Assembly (NCBI RefSeq): GCF_001931485.1 | Contig: NZ_MSDV01000078.1 | Coordinates: 143,493-207,492, forward strand | Source of the DNA: Burkholderia sp. SRS-W-2-2016 | GTDB lineage: Bacteria; Pseudomonadota; Gammaproteobacteria; Burkholderiales; Burkholderiaceae | Length of the DNA: 64,000 bases | Direction of reading: 5' to 3' | Notes under the pieces: model-generated | The model's input: the letters and a program-made list of their open reading frames with translations, nothing else | The model's database searches: none | What the model was told of the DNA's origin: nothing | Shown here: piece by piece, positions 52,373 to 60,788 of the stretch | Layout: each line of letters starts with the position of its first letter | How positions within the stretch are numbered: the stretch's first letter is position 1 | Program-made: the position numbers and the translations under genes

Positions 52373-52693
52373 CTATTCTGCAAAGACTTCCTGCAAGGTT
52401 CGCAGGGTGTCCAACAACGTCTTATCGGCCACTGCGCCCTCTTTCTTAACGAGGCGCACCTTGTCTACTGCGCGAATCTGATCCAGAAGGATCAAGCCCT
52501 GTTTGCGCTTGAACGTCACGGGAATCCGAAACGGCGCAGGACGCCCCTTGGAAGTCATCGGCGCGACGACGACCGTGCGCAAGTGATCGTGCATTTCGGG
52601 AGGCGAAACGACGACACACGGGCGCGTCTTTTGAATCTCACTACCGAGGGTCGGATCGAGTGCAACCAACCAGACTTCCCCGCGCGTCACCAC
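52373..52693 (-). CDS. mazF: MazF/PemK-family endoribonuclease toxin
   Basis: A 106-residue toxin starting MVTRGEVWLVALDPTLGSEI. QKTRPCVVVSPPEMHDHLRT and VVVAPMTSKGRPAPFRIPV are the family core; the conserved Arg and Thr/Ser of the RNA-cleaving site fall in these segments. KRKQGLILLDQIRAVDKVRL is the dimer and C-terminal strand. It cleaves mRNA when free of its antitoxin. The start overlaps the antitoxin gene by 7 bases. Confidence 0.9.
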   Translation of the reverse strand: MVTRGEVWLVALDPTLGSEIQKTRPCVVVSPPEMHDHLRTVVVAPMTSKGRPAPFRIPVTFKRKQGLILLDQIRAVDKVRLVKKEGAVADKTLLDTLRTLQEVFAE

Positions 52694-52935
52694 GTCAGCT
52701 CCGCGTCATCGGCATTCGAAAACTCGCCCATGACCAGCGCATCGCCGCCACTCTCGGCCAGCGCCTTGCTTGCTTCCGCCCAGCCCTCACGGGGTTTGTG
52801 CTTCGGACGGCGCAGGACAATCGCGTCGTTCTCGACTTCCATCTCCACTTCGCTCTCCAGCCCGAGTTGCGCAAGGACCGGCTTGGGAATTAGCACGCCC
52901 TGCGAGTTCCCCATCCTGCGAATCGTCGTTTTCAT
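52687..52935 (-). CDS. mazE: AbrB/MazE-family antitoxin
   Basis: An 82-residue antitoxin. The N-terminal swapped-hairpin DNA-binding domain is MKTTIRRMGNSQGVLIPKPV with LAQLGLESEVEMEVENDAIV; the acidic C-terminal tail (AESGGDALVMGEFSNADDAE) would wrap the MazF dimer. GGAGG precedes the ATG. It probably represses its own promoter through the repeats at 52954-52995. Confidence 0.9.
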   Translation of the reverse strand: MKTTIRRMGNSQGVLIPKPVLAQLGLESEVEMEVENDAIVLRRPKHKPREGWAEASKALAESGGDALVMGEFSNADDAELTW

Positions 52936-52953
52936 GAAACCTCCAAAGTAAGA

Positions 52954-52995
52954 ACAATGTTAGACCATAGCGGGGCAGAAGTAAAGACAATGTTA
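52954..52995. promoter_or_regulatory. Direct repeats in the mazEF promoter
   Basis: ACAATGTTA occurs at 52954-52962 and again at 52987-52995, 33 bp apart, just upstream of mazE. This is a likely binding site for the MazE-MazF complex. Confidence 0.5.
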
Positions 52996-53044
52996 TTACG
53001 TTTTGCGTCGCCCGTCTCGACGGCCACGCTGGGTCGGATGACTC

Positions 53045-53716
53045 TCATAACACCTCGCAAAACATCTGTCGCAGCCTTTTATCGGACACGGCCAGATAGG
53101 GCAAAACGTGGTCGAGTTCGGCATGGCCTAGTAGCAACTGCACAGTCTCGATATCGTGCCCCTGCGCAACCAGGTTACTGGCAAACGAGCGCCGCCCAGA
53201 ATGGGATGATCCACCGCGTATCCCCGCATCCTTGTAGAGCTTTGTGACGTGGGATTGAAGGCTGTCACACGCAGAGTAATCAACCTGCTCCCCGGCCTCA
53301 TTGATGCGCCGCTTGGTGTTCATCGCAAACTTGCGACCCTTGCCAGCAAGGATCAGGCAAGTTGACGGCGAGAGTCCGCGATAACGCTCTGCGGTTAACT
53401 CGGTCCCGATGCTGCGCGCAATGCGATGGCTCAAATAGCACTCCAACGCCGAAACCGTTTTCGGATGCGTGAGGTAGACGCATCGCTGCCGACAGCCCTT
53501 CGTTATCGCGGCCCGAAGACTGACCTCTGAACGGATCGCGCCCGAAGGGAACAGCACGTCTTGAACCTCAATTTGAGCTATTTCGCTGACACGCATTCCG
53601 CACGTAATGCCTAGCAGGAGAACGAGGCAATCGCGCTCGGGATGGCGCGATGTTGCAGACGTGACGGCGAGTAGATGCCGGATTTGAGCCGGTCGAAGTG
53701 TTGCAGCTTGTGCCAT
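53045..53716 (-). CDS. Tyrosine recombinase / integrase (catalytic domain only)
   Basis: A 223-residue recombinase starting MAQAATLRPAQIRHLLAVTS, with AGAGGGG before the ATG. Catalytic residues: Arg in LGITCGMRVSEIAQIEV near 42, HxxR in GSSHSGRRSFASNLVAQGHD near 172, then VQLLLGHAELDHVLPYL with His and the nucleophile Tyr near 207. There is no N-terminal core-binding domain, as in RitC-like or small orphan integrases. It is divergent from the second recombinase; the starts touch. Confidence 0.85.
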   Translation of the reverse strand: MAQAATLRPAQIRHLLAVTSATSRHPERDCLVLLLGITCGMRVSEIAQIEVQDVLFPSGAIRSEVSLRAAITKGCRQRCVYLTHPKTVSALECYLSHRIARSIGTELTAERYRGLSPSTCLILAGKGRKFAMNTKRRINEAGEQVDYSACDSLQSHVTKLYKDAGIRGGSSHSGRRSFASNLVAQGHDIETVQLLLGHAELDHVLPYLAVSDKRLRQMFCEVL

Positions 53717-54824
53717 GCGCCCCTCTGAATGGGATCGGTTAATGACGTATTCAGAGAGAGATTTGGTGAGGGTCTTTTTCAAGCGTATCACGGCTTGTTT
53801 ATTCGATTCCTCGAAGGGTAACCATGGTTATGTTACTCTTACAAACACCAGATTTCAGGTGTTGCTTCAGGTGCGATTGCTCTTCACAGACGAGAATTTC
53901 TCTATAGCTGGATCACCTGTTCTGGATATGCCGTTCCTTGTTGATCAGCACATGGAACCGGTCGAGCCGGCCAATGGTTACTTGCTCTATCTCGCTGTCC
54001 ATCGCGGTCGAACCCGAAGCCCCCAAACCTGGAGGAACCACGGCGAAGCTCTGAACGATTTCTTCGCGTGGTTGGAGGTTAGAGGGTTGGACTGGCAGCA
54101 AGGCTGCCAGTCCAACCCTCTCCCTGGGAAGCCATCAGCGCTTGCCATGTACCGGAATTGGTCACTCGGTGCGACCGTAGTTGGAGATAGCGGTCGCGCA
54201 TTGAAGCGCAGCACGATCAATCAACGGCTTACCTGCCTGATCGCGTTTTACCGTTGGGCAGAGAGTCGCCAGCTGATTCCCGCTTTGCCGTGGATGGAGG
54301 AGGATCGGCTTGCCGTGCAGCGGCCGGCAGATTTCATGCGACACACTCGCGCCGGCGCCCAATACGCAAACTCGAACGATCTGAAGCTGCGCACGTACAC
54401 GGAGCCGCCGAAGTTACTTTCGTTGGATCAGTGCAAGCACTTGATTCGAGCGCCAATGTCGCACGCGGTCCGCCTGATGACGGCCTTGATGCTTCAGGCT
54501 GGGCTACGCAACGAGGAATGCCGATCGTTCCCGCGGAACTACGTTTTCAATCCAGCTCGGCTGAACCGACGTGATCGCATTCGCCTCGACCTGCGGCCCG
54601 AGCACATGGAACTCAAGTACGACAGGCCCAGAACGGTCTATGTCTCGTGGCAGATGATGATGGAGTTGCACCAGTATGTCCGGTTTGGGGAACGGGCACG
54701 CAGAGCGTCCGGCAACGCGAATACCGGCCAGACGGTGCTCTTCCTCAACAGGGATGGTGCGCCATTTAGCAAGAAGGGATTGAACAATGCTTTCAGGCGG
54801 CTAAACTCCCCACTCTGCGCGTGA
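53715..54824 (+). CDS. Site-specific integrase, C-terminally truncated
   Basis: A recombinase of up to 369 residues. The core-binding region has RSPQTWRNHGEALNDFFAWL near 100 and STINQRLTCLIAFYRWAESR near 165. The catalytic domain begins LMTALMLQAGLRNEECRSFP with the first Arg near 264, then VYVSWQMMMELHQYV and VLFLNRDGAPFSKKGLNNAF. It stops before the HxxR and Tyr motifs, so it is inactive. The true start is uncertain; family-like sequence begins around 53870. The end overlaps the following minus-strand gene, so the junction at about 54820 is a deletion or insertion point. Confidence 0.75.
   Translation: MRPSEWDRLMTYSERDLVRVFFKRITACLFDSSKGNHGYVTLTNTRFQVLLQVRLLFTDENFSIAGSPVLDMPFLVDQHMEPVEPANGYLLYLAVHRGRTRSPQTWRNHGEALNDFFAWLEVRGLDWQQGCQSNPLPGKPSALAMYRNWSLGATVVGDSGRALKRSTINQRLTCLIAFYRWAESRQLIPALPWMEEDRLAVQRPADFMRHTRAGAQYANSNDLKLRTYTEPPKLLSLDQCKHLIRAPMSHAVRLMTALMLQAGLRNEECRSFPRNYVFNPARLNRRDRIRLDLRPEHMELKYDRPRTVYVSWQMMMELHQYVRFGERARRASGNANTGQTVLFLNRDGAPFSKKGLNNAFRRLNSPLCA
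54081..54121. repeat. Perfect 19-bp inverted repeat inside the integrase gene
   Basis: AGAGGGTTGGACTGGCAGC is followed by AAG and its exact reverse complement, ending at 54121. This is a 41-base hairpin with a 3-base loop within the coding region, right after the FFAWLEVRGLDW segment. Confidence 0.9.
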
Positions 54825-55494
54825 ATGACGCCCATCCGTCGACGGCGGCAAGGTCGCGCGCATAGTCGGCCATACGCTTGTGCAACTGCACGCCGTTGAG
54901 TTGTCGGGCCGGCATTTTTCCTCCCGCGCGCGCGAACAGGTAACCGTTCTTCTCGAGGCTTTCCTCCTCGGCCAGAGTTAGCTCGTTGCCCTCAATTCCA
55001 CCCAACTGGACTTCCTGCGCGTCGAGCCGCCGGTAGCGGGTCCGCATGTACCAAAGTGCGAACATGCTATCGATGTGGCGCTTCTGCGAGGAGGCGATCG
55101 AGTTGACCTTGCCGTGAAGGATCGGCCGCACGACCGCCTGGAAACTGTCCTCGATATGCTTCATGTGCATCTCGGTTGGCTGATCCCAAGCGCGCATCGC
55201 ACAGAAAATATGGTCATCGGGCTTCGCATGGCGATGCTTGCCCCTGAGCATGTCGAACACTGCCACTTGGCGGCGCTGACCAACAAAGGGCTCTATGCAG
55301 CGCACGGGAAAAACATGCTGCTTGATCGTCAGCTCGTTGGGATTCTTGGGCTGGGTCTTTTCTGGCCGGCTACCTATCGCTGACGGCTTGGCGACGGGCT
55401 GGGACAGCATGCCCAGCGTCCGAGCCATGACGGCAGCTGCCGCCATGGCTGAGTTCGGATCATTCTCCTTGCAAGCAATTCTGACGACCGGCAT
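54793..55494 (-). CDS. DUF4238-like hypothetical protein, probably 3'-truncated
   Basis: A 233-residue protein. After a 50-residue leader, TIKQHVFPVRCIEPFVGQRR and QVAVFDMLRGKHRHAKPDDH resemble the DUF4238 start (KQHYVP...), and QKRHIDSMFALWYMRTRYRR near 140 resembles its helical middle. Family members usually run beyond 280 residues. The C-terminus runs 32 bases into the truncated integrase, so both genes appear cut at the same junction. DUF4238 proteins are often near mobile or defence genes; activity unknown. Confidence 0.55.
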   Translation of the reverse strand: MPVVRIACKENDPNSAMAAAAVMARTLGMLSQPVAKPSAIGSRPEKTQPKNPNELTIKQHVFPVRCIEPFVGQRRQVAVFDMLRGKHRHAKPDDHIFCAMRAWDQPTEMHMKHIEDSFQAVVRPILHGKVNSIASSQKRHIDSMFALWYMRTRYRRLDAQEVQLGGIEGNELTLAEEESLEKNGYLFARAGGKMPARQLNGVQLHKRMADYARDLAAVDGWASFTRRVGSLAA

Positions 55495-55997
55495 ATTCTC
55501 AATTCCATGAAAGGAAGCCGAGCCTGCATTTTAAGGGTATCCGCATTTGTCGGTTGATGCGCCCGCAAAATGCTGCGGCGCAAGTCGAGCACCCCTGGGA
55601 ACACGCGGACCAGCCGTCTCAATTCGATCCATTACCGACGGTCGGGTCGTCAAGCATCCAGCGGCAGGTAACAGTGGCGGAGGAGCCATTCCGCGCCCTT
55701 GCCAGACGATCCCAACGCACCATACTGCAAATGTCCACCGCAGCCGCAACGTTGAGGAACGTGGGCAACTGCATCTAGCGTCGGCGCACTTCGCTCCAAA
55801 CTTGCCCTGACGTACCGGATCTGGAGTATCGGCATTGTGAGTCTCAGGTGCTGCACCTTGATTCCCGATGCTTGCGACGTTCCTGTAGCATCGCTTCTCC
55901 GGCGTGCGGGGATGTCGTATCCGCCGCCCCAGCCAGCCTTCCCACTTAACGCGGGATCGTTGGTGCACCCCACAATGCCATCTTTATGGAGCCTCGG
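55495..55997. other. Right edge of the low-GC island
   Basis: About 500 bases with no supported gene. Frames on the minus strand here are Cys/Arg-rich but lack ribosome sites. No tRNA gene or clear attachment repeat was found. Confidence 0.35.
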
Positions 55998-56957
55998 ATG
56001 CGTCGCATCGGACTTGTCGTCGTCCCGCAGTTTCAGGTGGTGAGCCTGCTTACATTAACGGTGTTTGAGATAGCCAATATTCGTGCGGGGCGATCTTTAT
56101 ACGAAGTGAGCGTCATCTCCGAGGACGGCGGGCCGGTAGAAGCGTCGTTCGGAATGTGCGCCACAACGAAACCGGCCCGGACGCTGGAGTTCCATACCGT
56201 ATTCGTCGGCGCGTCACTGGACACTCCGCCGCTCACCGACCGAATGCGCGATTTGCTAATTCGCTTTTCCGAGAGCACAGAGCGGATGGCGTCCATATGT
56301 CTCGGTGCTTTCCTGCTCGCGGAGGCCGGTCTGCTCGACGGGCGTCGGGCGACTACCCACTGGGCGTTCCTCGACAGATTCAAAGAGCGCTACCCAGCAG
56401 TCTCCGTCGTGAAAGACGCCATCTTCGTACGGGACGGCGAACGGTGGAGTTCGGCCGGGATGAGCACGGCCGTCGACATGGCGCTCGCGATGCTGGAGGA
56501 CGATCTCGGCCCGGACGCCGCCGTCCAGGTCGCAAAGGACATGGTTATTGAGCGATGGCGGCGATCGGGGTCGCAGCCGCAAAGGTCGGTTCTGATCGAG
56601 CATCCGGCACGCACGAACCGGATACACGACGTCATCACTCACATACGTGCCAACCTTGAAGCGGACCTCACCGTCGACAAACTGGCGGACGTTGCAAAAA
56701 TGAGCAAGCGTCAGTTTGCCCGCCGCTTCAAGGACGAAACCGGCCTTTCCCCTGCAAAAGCGGTGGAGCGCATCAGGCTGGAGACGGCCCGAGATTTCGT
56801 GACCAGTTCGTCGTGGACCATCGACACCATCGCGCGCGAAACAGGCTTCGCCGATCCCGAACGCATGCGGCGATCTTTCCTGCGAGCATTCGGCGAGCCG
56901 CCGCAAGCCTTGCGACGCCAGGGCAAGGACGAGCGCGACCAGACTGGCTCAGACTGA
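55998..56957 (+). CDS. GlxA-family transcriptional regulator (DJ-1/PfpI-like plus AraC HTH)
   Basis: A 319-residue regulator. Residues 1-180 form a DJ-1/PfpI amidotransferase-like domain (MRRIGLVVVPQFQVVSLLTL; ASICLGAFLLAEAGLLDGRR with the nucleophile-elbow Cys; ATTHWAFLDRF). Residues ~210-310 are an AraC domain with two helix-turn-helix units (ADLTVDKLADVAKMSKRQFA, IDTIARETGFADPERMRRSF). GGAG six bases upstream chooses the ATG at 55998. It lies upstream of the hydrolase/dehydrogenase cluster on the same strand and is the likely local regulator. Confidence 0.9.
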   Translation: MRRIGLVVVPQFQVVSLLTLTVFEIANIRAGRSLYEVSVISEDGGPVEASFGMCATTKPARTLEFHTVFVGASLDTPPLTDRMRDLLIRFSESTERMASICLGAFLLAEAGLLDGRRATTHWAFLDRFKERYPAVSVVKDAIFVRDGERWSSAGMSTAVDMALAMLEDDLGPDAAVQVAKDMVIERWRRSGSQPQRSVLIEHPARTNRIHDVITHIRANLEADLTVDKLADVAKMSKRQFARRFKDETGLSPAKAVERIRLETARDFVTSSSWTIDTIARETGFADPERMRRSFLRAFGEPPQALRRQGKDERDQTGSD

Positions 56958-57288
56958 AGCGACAGGTCTGCGCCCCCCGCAATTCACCCCTCACGCAGCA
57001 TGGCACGAAAGGTGGGAAATTCGTCCCACGACGCGTTTTCGTCATGAATAGAATGGGCGCTGTTACCGGTACCCAGACAGTTGCGAGAGTGCTTCAGTGT
57101 GCTGACGCGCCGCGAGCGGAACGAGGTCTCGTACGTGATAAGCGGCGTGTTGATTAAACAGATCAGCTTCGGATTGCGTGCTCAGCGTCGCCAGGACGAA
57201 CTGAGTCACGACTCTGTGATGCACGAGATGACCTCGCCGGCAACTGGTCGGCGCAGTAAATCCCCAATCAAACACCTGATCCCAGACG
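56958..57288. other. Intergenic region upstream of the catabolic cluster
   Basis: About 330 bases, no supported gene. It probably contains the cluster promoter, since all downstream genes run the same way with short gaps. Confidence 0.45.
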
Positions 57289-58155
57289 ATGACTGCTCGT
57301 ACGACCCGCGTTTCTCCCAGCATCAGCGCCACGACCCGTTTCGCCGAAGTCGAAGGACGGCGCCTCGCCTATCGCACATTCGGTAGCGGCATGCCTCTCG
57401 TGTTGTGTGTGCGCTTTCGCGGCACCATGGATGCGTGGGACCCGCTGTTTCTCGATAGCCTTGTCGAGCAGGGCTTTCAGCTTACTGTCTTCGATTACAG
57501 CGGTCTCGGGCAATCCACCGGCGAGCGTACTTATCACCCTGCATCGCTGGCGAACGATGCTATCGACCTGATCGCCGCGCTGAAGCTGGGCAAGGTCGTC
57601 ATAGGCGGATGGTCGGTTGGTGGGATGGCAGCACAGATCGTGCTCGCTAGCGCCCCGCAACTGGTTTCTCATGCTGTCCTGATTGCGACCACGCCGCCGG
57701 GGCCGCTCGTCAAAGCGGGAGAACAACTGTTCTACACGCTGGCGAAACGCGAGAACGACTTTGAAGACTTCGTCACGCTGTTTTTTGAGCCGACCTCGCA
57801 GGCCAGCCGCGCCGCAGCCGAGCAGTCGGCAAGACGGCTTGCCGAACGAACGGGCGACATGAGCCCCGCCGTGCCGGTCGAGTGGGCCGCAGCGCAGATT
57901 GGAGACGGCCCTAAAAATCCGGTCTTTCCAGTTGATGCGGTACTCCACGCACTAAAGTTGACATCGATTCCGGTACTTCACCTGGGCGCGGACCATGACA
58001 TCGTTTTTCCGGTTGAAAACTGGTATGCGCTGAACGGTCAACTGCCCACCCTTCATATCGTGACCCTGCCACGCACGGGGCACGGACCGCACCACGAATA
58101 TCCGCGAGCCGCCGCGAACCATATCGCGGCGTTCGTCGGCCTGCACACCCGGTAA
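57289..58155 (+). CDS. Alpha/beta hydrolase (first copy)
   Basis: A 288-residue hydrolase. FAEVEGRRLAYRTFGSGMPL is the first strand pair; LTVFDYSGLGQSTG the DxxGxG loop; VVIGGWSVGGMAAQIVLASA the nucleophile elbow (GWSVGG, Ser near 109); LHLGADHDIVFPVENWYALN carries the acid and TLPRTGHGPHHEYPRAAANH the catalytic His. The usual HG at the oxyanion strand is replaced by RFRGTMDAWDP. A second hydrolase of similar length lies at 60789. Confidence 0.88.
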   Translation: MTARTTRVSPSISATTRFAEVEGRRLAYRTFGSGMPLVLCVRFRGTMDAWDPLFLDSLVEQGFQLTVFDYSGLGQSTGERTYHPASLANDAIDLIAALKLGKVVIGGWSVGGMAAQIVLASAPQLVSHAVLIATTPPGPLVKAGEQLFYTLAKRENDFEDFVTLFFEPTSQASRAAAEQSARRLAERTGDMSPAVPVEWAAAQIGDGPKNPVFPVDAVLHALKLTSIPVLHLGADHDIVFPVENWYALNGQLPTLHIVTLPRTGHGPHHEYPRAAANHIAAFVGLHTR

Positions 58156-58250
58156 TCGATACAGAGACTTTTGCGGGCGTACCGGACGCCCCGTTGAGGT
58201 GATCTTTGTTAGCCGGGTCGAAGAACCGCATAAAGCAATAAGGAATGCAG

Positions 58251-58970
58251 ATGGATGAACTAATTGATTTGGCTGTTCATGCGGCGGGCGGGATGGACCG
58301 CTTCAGGAGCTTCCGGAGCGTGTCGGCGCAACTGCATCACACCGGCGTGATTTGGGGCCTTAAGCAACGAGAGGGTGTCTTGACCGACTGCCGGGTAACG
58401 GTGCAATTGCATGAGCAATGCGTTTCGCACAGACCGTTTGCGCCGACGAACCACTACTCCGTCTATACGCCTTCTCGAGTCGAAATCCGGCGGGATGACG
58501 CCGGCGTGGTCGAACGCCTCGACGATCCACGCAGCTCGTTCGAAGGCTATCAGATGCAGACGCCGTGGTCCGATGCGCAGCTCGCCTATTTCGCGGGCTA
58601 CACGATGTGGACTTATCTGACTTCGCCCTTCCTCCTTCGTCACACCGGCGTTCAGGCACGCGAGATCGAACCCTGGACGGTCGACGGCTTGCAGTGGAGG
58701 CGTCTTCGCGTCGAATTTGCACCGGGGATTGCGACACATAGCGCCGTGCAGACCTTTTATTTCGACGCCGACGGACTGCTGCGGCGGCACGACTGCGAGG
58801 TGGACATCCAGGGGCGCAACGCGGCGGCCCGATACCTGAGCGACTACGTCGAGGTGCAGGGAATTCGGATGCCAACACGCTTTCGCATCTATCCGCGCAC
58901 AGCGCAAAACGTTGCCCTGCCGGAGCCGTTGATCGTCGGTGTCGATCTGTCCGATTTCCATTTCGAATAA
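58251..58970 (+). CDS. Uncharacterised cluster protein, first copy (239 aa)
   Basis: Starts MDELIDLAVHAAGGMDRFRS at 58251, six bases after AAGGA. Conserved with the gene at 60023: SVSAQLHHTGVIWGLKQREG, a RSSFEGYQMQTPWSDAQLAY region, FAGYTMWTYLTSPFLL, YLSDYVEVQGIRMPTRFRIY and PEPLIVGVDL. No signal peptide. The beta-strand-rich text resembles LolA/YucF-like lipid-binding folds, but this is a guess. It sits between a hydrolase and an alcohol dehydrogenase, 9 bases before the latter, so a role in the same pathway is likely. Confidence 0.75.
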   Translation: MDELIDLAVHAAGGMDRFRSFRSVSAQLHHTGVIWGLKQREGVLTDCRVTVQLHEQCVSHRPFAPTNHYSVYTPSRVEIRRDDAGVVERLDDPRSSFEGYQMQTPWSDAQLAYFAGYTMWTYLTSPFLLRHTGVQAREIEPWTVDGLQWRRLRVEFAPGIATHSAVQTFYFDADGLLRRHDCEVDIQGRNAAARYLSDYVEVQGIRMPTRFRIYPRTAQNVALPEPLIVGVDLSDFHFE

Positions 58971-58979
58971 CGAGGAACC

Positions 58980-60026
58980 ATGACGAATCGATCCACTTAC
59001 CGGGCAGCAGTAGTGAAGGCACCGGGACAACTCGAGCTGGTAGAGCGCCCAATCCCGGAGCCCGCCTATGGGCAGGTCCGCATTCGCATTGAGGCTTGCG
59101 GCGTGTGCCACTCCGATAGCGCCACGGTCGAGCGTGCAGCGCCCGCAGACGGTGAGCCGCGGGTGCCGGGCCACGAAGTCGTCGGCCGGATCGAGGCGCT
59201 CGGCGCCGGCGTCGAAGGATGGCGCATCGGCCAGCGGGTCGGCGTGGGCTTTCTGGCGGGTGAAGATCGTACCTGCCCGTCGTGTCGGCAGGGCGACGTC
59301 GTGAACTGCGAAAGCCCCGTCATTACCGGCATGACGACCGACGGCGGCTACGCGGAAATCATGCTGGCAGGAGCGCGCGGTCTCGTGCGTGTGCCGGACG
59401 ATCTCGACGCCGCCGAGGCGGCACCGCTGCTTTGCGCCGGACTCACGACGTTCAACGCGCTGCGCAATGCCGGCGCACGCGCAGGCGACGTGGTCGCAAT
59501 TCACGGCTTGGGCGGTCTCGGACATCTTGCGGTCCAGTTCGCCAACAAGATGGGCTTCTATACGGTCGCGATTGCCCGCGGCGCGGACAAGGCCGAACTC
59601 GCCGTCCAACTGGGCGCCCATCGCTACATCGATGCCAAAGCCGAAGATGTCGCCGCAACGCTGCGCGGGATGGGCGGCGCAAAGGTGCTACTCGCCACGG
59701 CGCCCACGGGAGCGGGCATGGCCGCGACGGTCTCGGGCCTCGCCGCTTGGGGCAAGCTCGTGGTGGTCGCAGTTCCCGGCGACCCGATCAGTGTCAATGC
59801 AGTCGACTTGGTGTTCGGCGGCCGATCGATCGTCGGTGCGCTTACCGGGACTGTTTCCGACAATGAACAGACCTTGGCTTTTGCGCGATTGCGGGGCGTA
59901 CGTCCGATGATCGAGACGTTTCCGCTCGAAGAGGCGCAGGCGGCCTACCAACGCATGATGCGCGCCGACGTACGGTTTCGCGCCGTACTGGTCATGAATT
60001 CCAATAACCGTGGAGCCCACGTATGA
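58980..60026 (+). CDS. Zinc-dependent alcohol dehydrogenase
   Basis: A 348-residue medium-chain dehydrogenase starting MTNRSTYRAAVVKAPGQLEL. Catalytic zinc: EACGVCHSDSATVE near 38 and PGHEVVGRIEALG near 63. The structural zinc loop reads CPSCRQGDVVNCE, with only three of the usual four Cys. The cofactor site is VVAIHGLGGLGHLAVQFANK near 172. GAGGAA precedes the ATG. Its stop overlaps the next start (ATGA), coupling it to the second uncharacterised gene. Confidence 0.9.
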   Translation: MTNRSTYRAAVVKAPGQLELVERPIPEPAYGQVRIRIEACGVCHSDSATVERAAPADGEPRVPGHEVVGRIEALGAGVEGWRIGQRVGVGFLAGEDRTCPSCRQGDVVNCESPVITGMTTDGGYAEIMLAGARGLVRVPDDLDAAEAAPLLCAGLTTFNALRNAGARAGDVVAIHGLGGLGHLAVQFANKMGFYTVAIARGADKAELAVQLGAHRYIDAKAEDVAATLRGMGGAKVLLATAPTGAGMAATVSGLAAWGKLVVVAVPGDPISVNAVDLVFGGRSIVGALTGTVSDNEQTLAFARLRGVRPMIETFPLEEAQAAYQRMMRADVRFRAVLVMNSNNRGAHV

Positions 60027-60742
60027 ACACTATTGCTCAATCCATCATCGACGCTCACGGCGGCCTTGCTCAATGGCGCAAGTTTCATCAGGTTCGCGCC
60101 CGTCTCGTGCAGGGCGGAGCGCTGTGGGGACTCAAGGGTCAGGCCGGCGTTCTCGACAGCACGACGGTAACCGTGGCTACCGACCGTCAATGGGCCTCGC
60201 ATGCCCCGTTCGGAACGCTTGCTGCACGCAGCGAATTCACCGGCGACCGCATCGCTCTCTTGGACCAGGCGGGACGTGCGATCGAGGAGCGCCGCAGTCC
60301 CCGTGCGTCGTTTGAGGGACACACGCTGGAGACACCTTGGGACGCGTTGCAGTTGGCCTTCTTCGCTGGGTGCGCGATGTGGACGTATCTGAATACGCCG
60401 TTCGTGCTGGCATGGGAAGGCGTGACATGCTCGGAAGAAGGCGACTGGTACGAGCAGAACGAAGCGTGGCGCAAGATCCGCGTGCAGTACCCGGATGACC
60501 TCGAGGTATTCAGCAAGGTGCAGGCCATCTATGTCGGTCCCGACAATCTCGTCAGGCGTCTCGACTACGACGTCGAGATCGCCGGCAATACCCCTGGCGC
60601 GCACTACGTCAGCGACTACACAACGGTGTCCGGAATCCGCATCCCGACGAAGCGCCGCATTTACCCGCGCACGGCCGACGGACATTCACTGCCGGAGCCG
60701 CTCGTGGTTTCGATCGACCTGCATGAAATCGAGTTGAGCTAA
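60023..60742 (+). CDS. Uncharacterised cluster protein, second copy (239 aa)
   Basis: Same length and plan as the protein at 58251: QSIIDAHGGLAQWRKFHQVR, GGALWGLKGQAGVLDSTTVT, RASFEGHTLETPWDALQLAF, FAGCAMWTYLNTPFVLAWEG, YVSDYTTVSGIRIPTKRRIY and PEPLVVSIDLHEIELS. Divergence by eye is roughly half the residues, so the duplication is old. The start overlaps the dehydrogenase stop. Function unknown. Confidence 0.75.
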   Translation: MNTIAQSIIDAHGGLAQWRKFHQVRARLVQGGALWGLKGQAGVLDSTTVTVATDRQWASHAPFGTLAARSEFTGDRIALLDQAGRAIEERRSPRASFEGHTLETPWDALQLAFFAGCAMWTYLNTPFVLAWEGVTCSEEGDWYEQNEAWRKIRVQYPDDLEVFSKVQAIYVGPDNLVRRLDYDVEIAGNTPGAHYVSDYTTVSGIRIPTKRRIYPRTADGHSLPEPLVVSIDLHEIELS

Positions 60743-60788
60743 GACCTGAGAACGGAGCGCCTCGTGCGCTGATCGAGGATATCGAGAC

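Noticed and set aside
53850..55500. Integron-like attC sites or a CRISPR array in the small-gene island
   Set aside because: The shared motif is short and lacks attC core sites; no regularly spaced direct repeats of CRISPR length were seen.
48946..55500. Phage lysogeny or structural genes
   Set aside because: Only recombinases and small orphans are present; no capsid, terminase, portal or repressor motifs were visible.
55531..55968. Minus-strand frame with several Cys residues
   Set aside because: No ribosome site, no consistent zinc-finger spacing, and competing frames look equally random.
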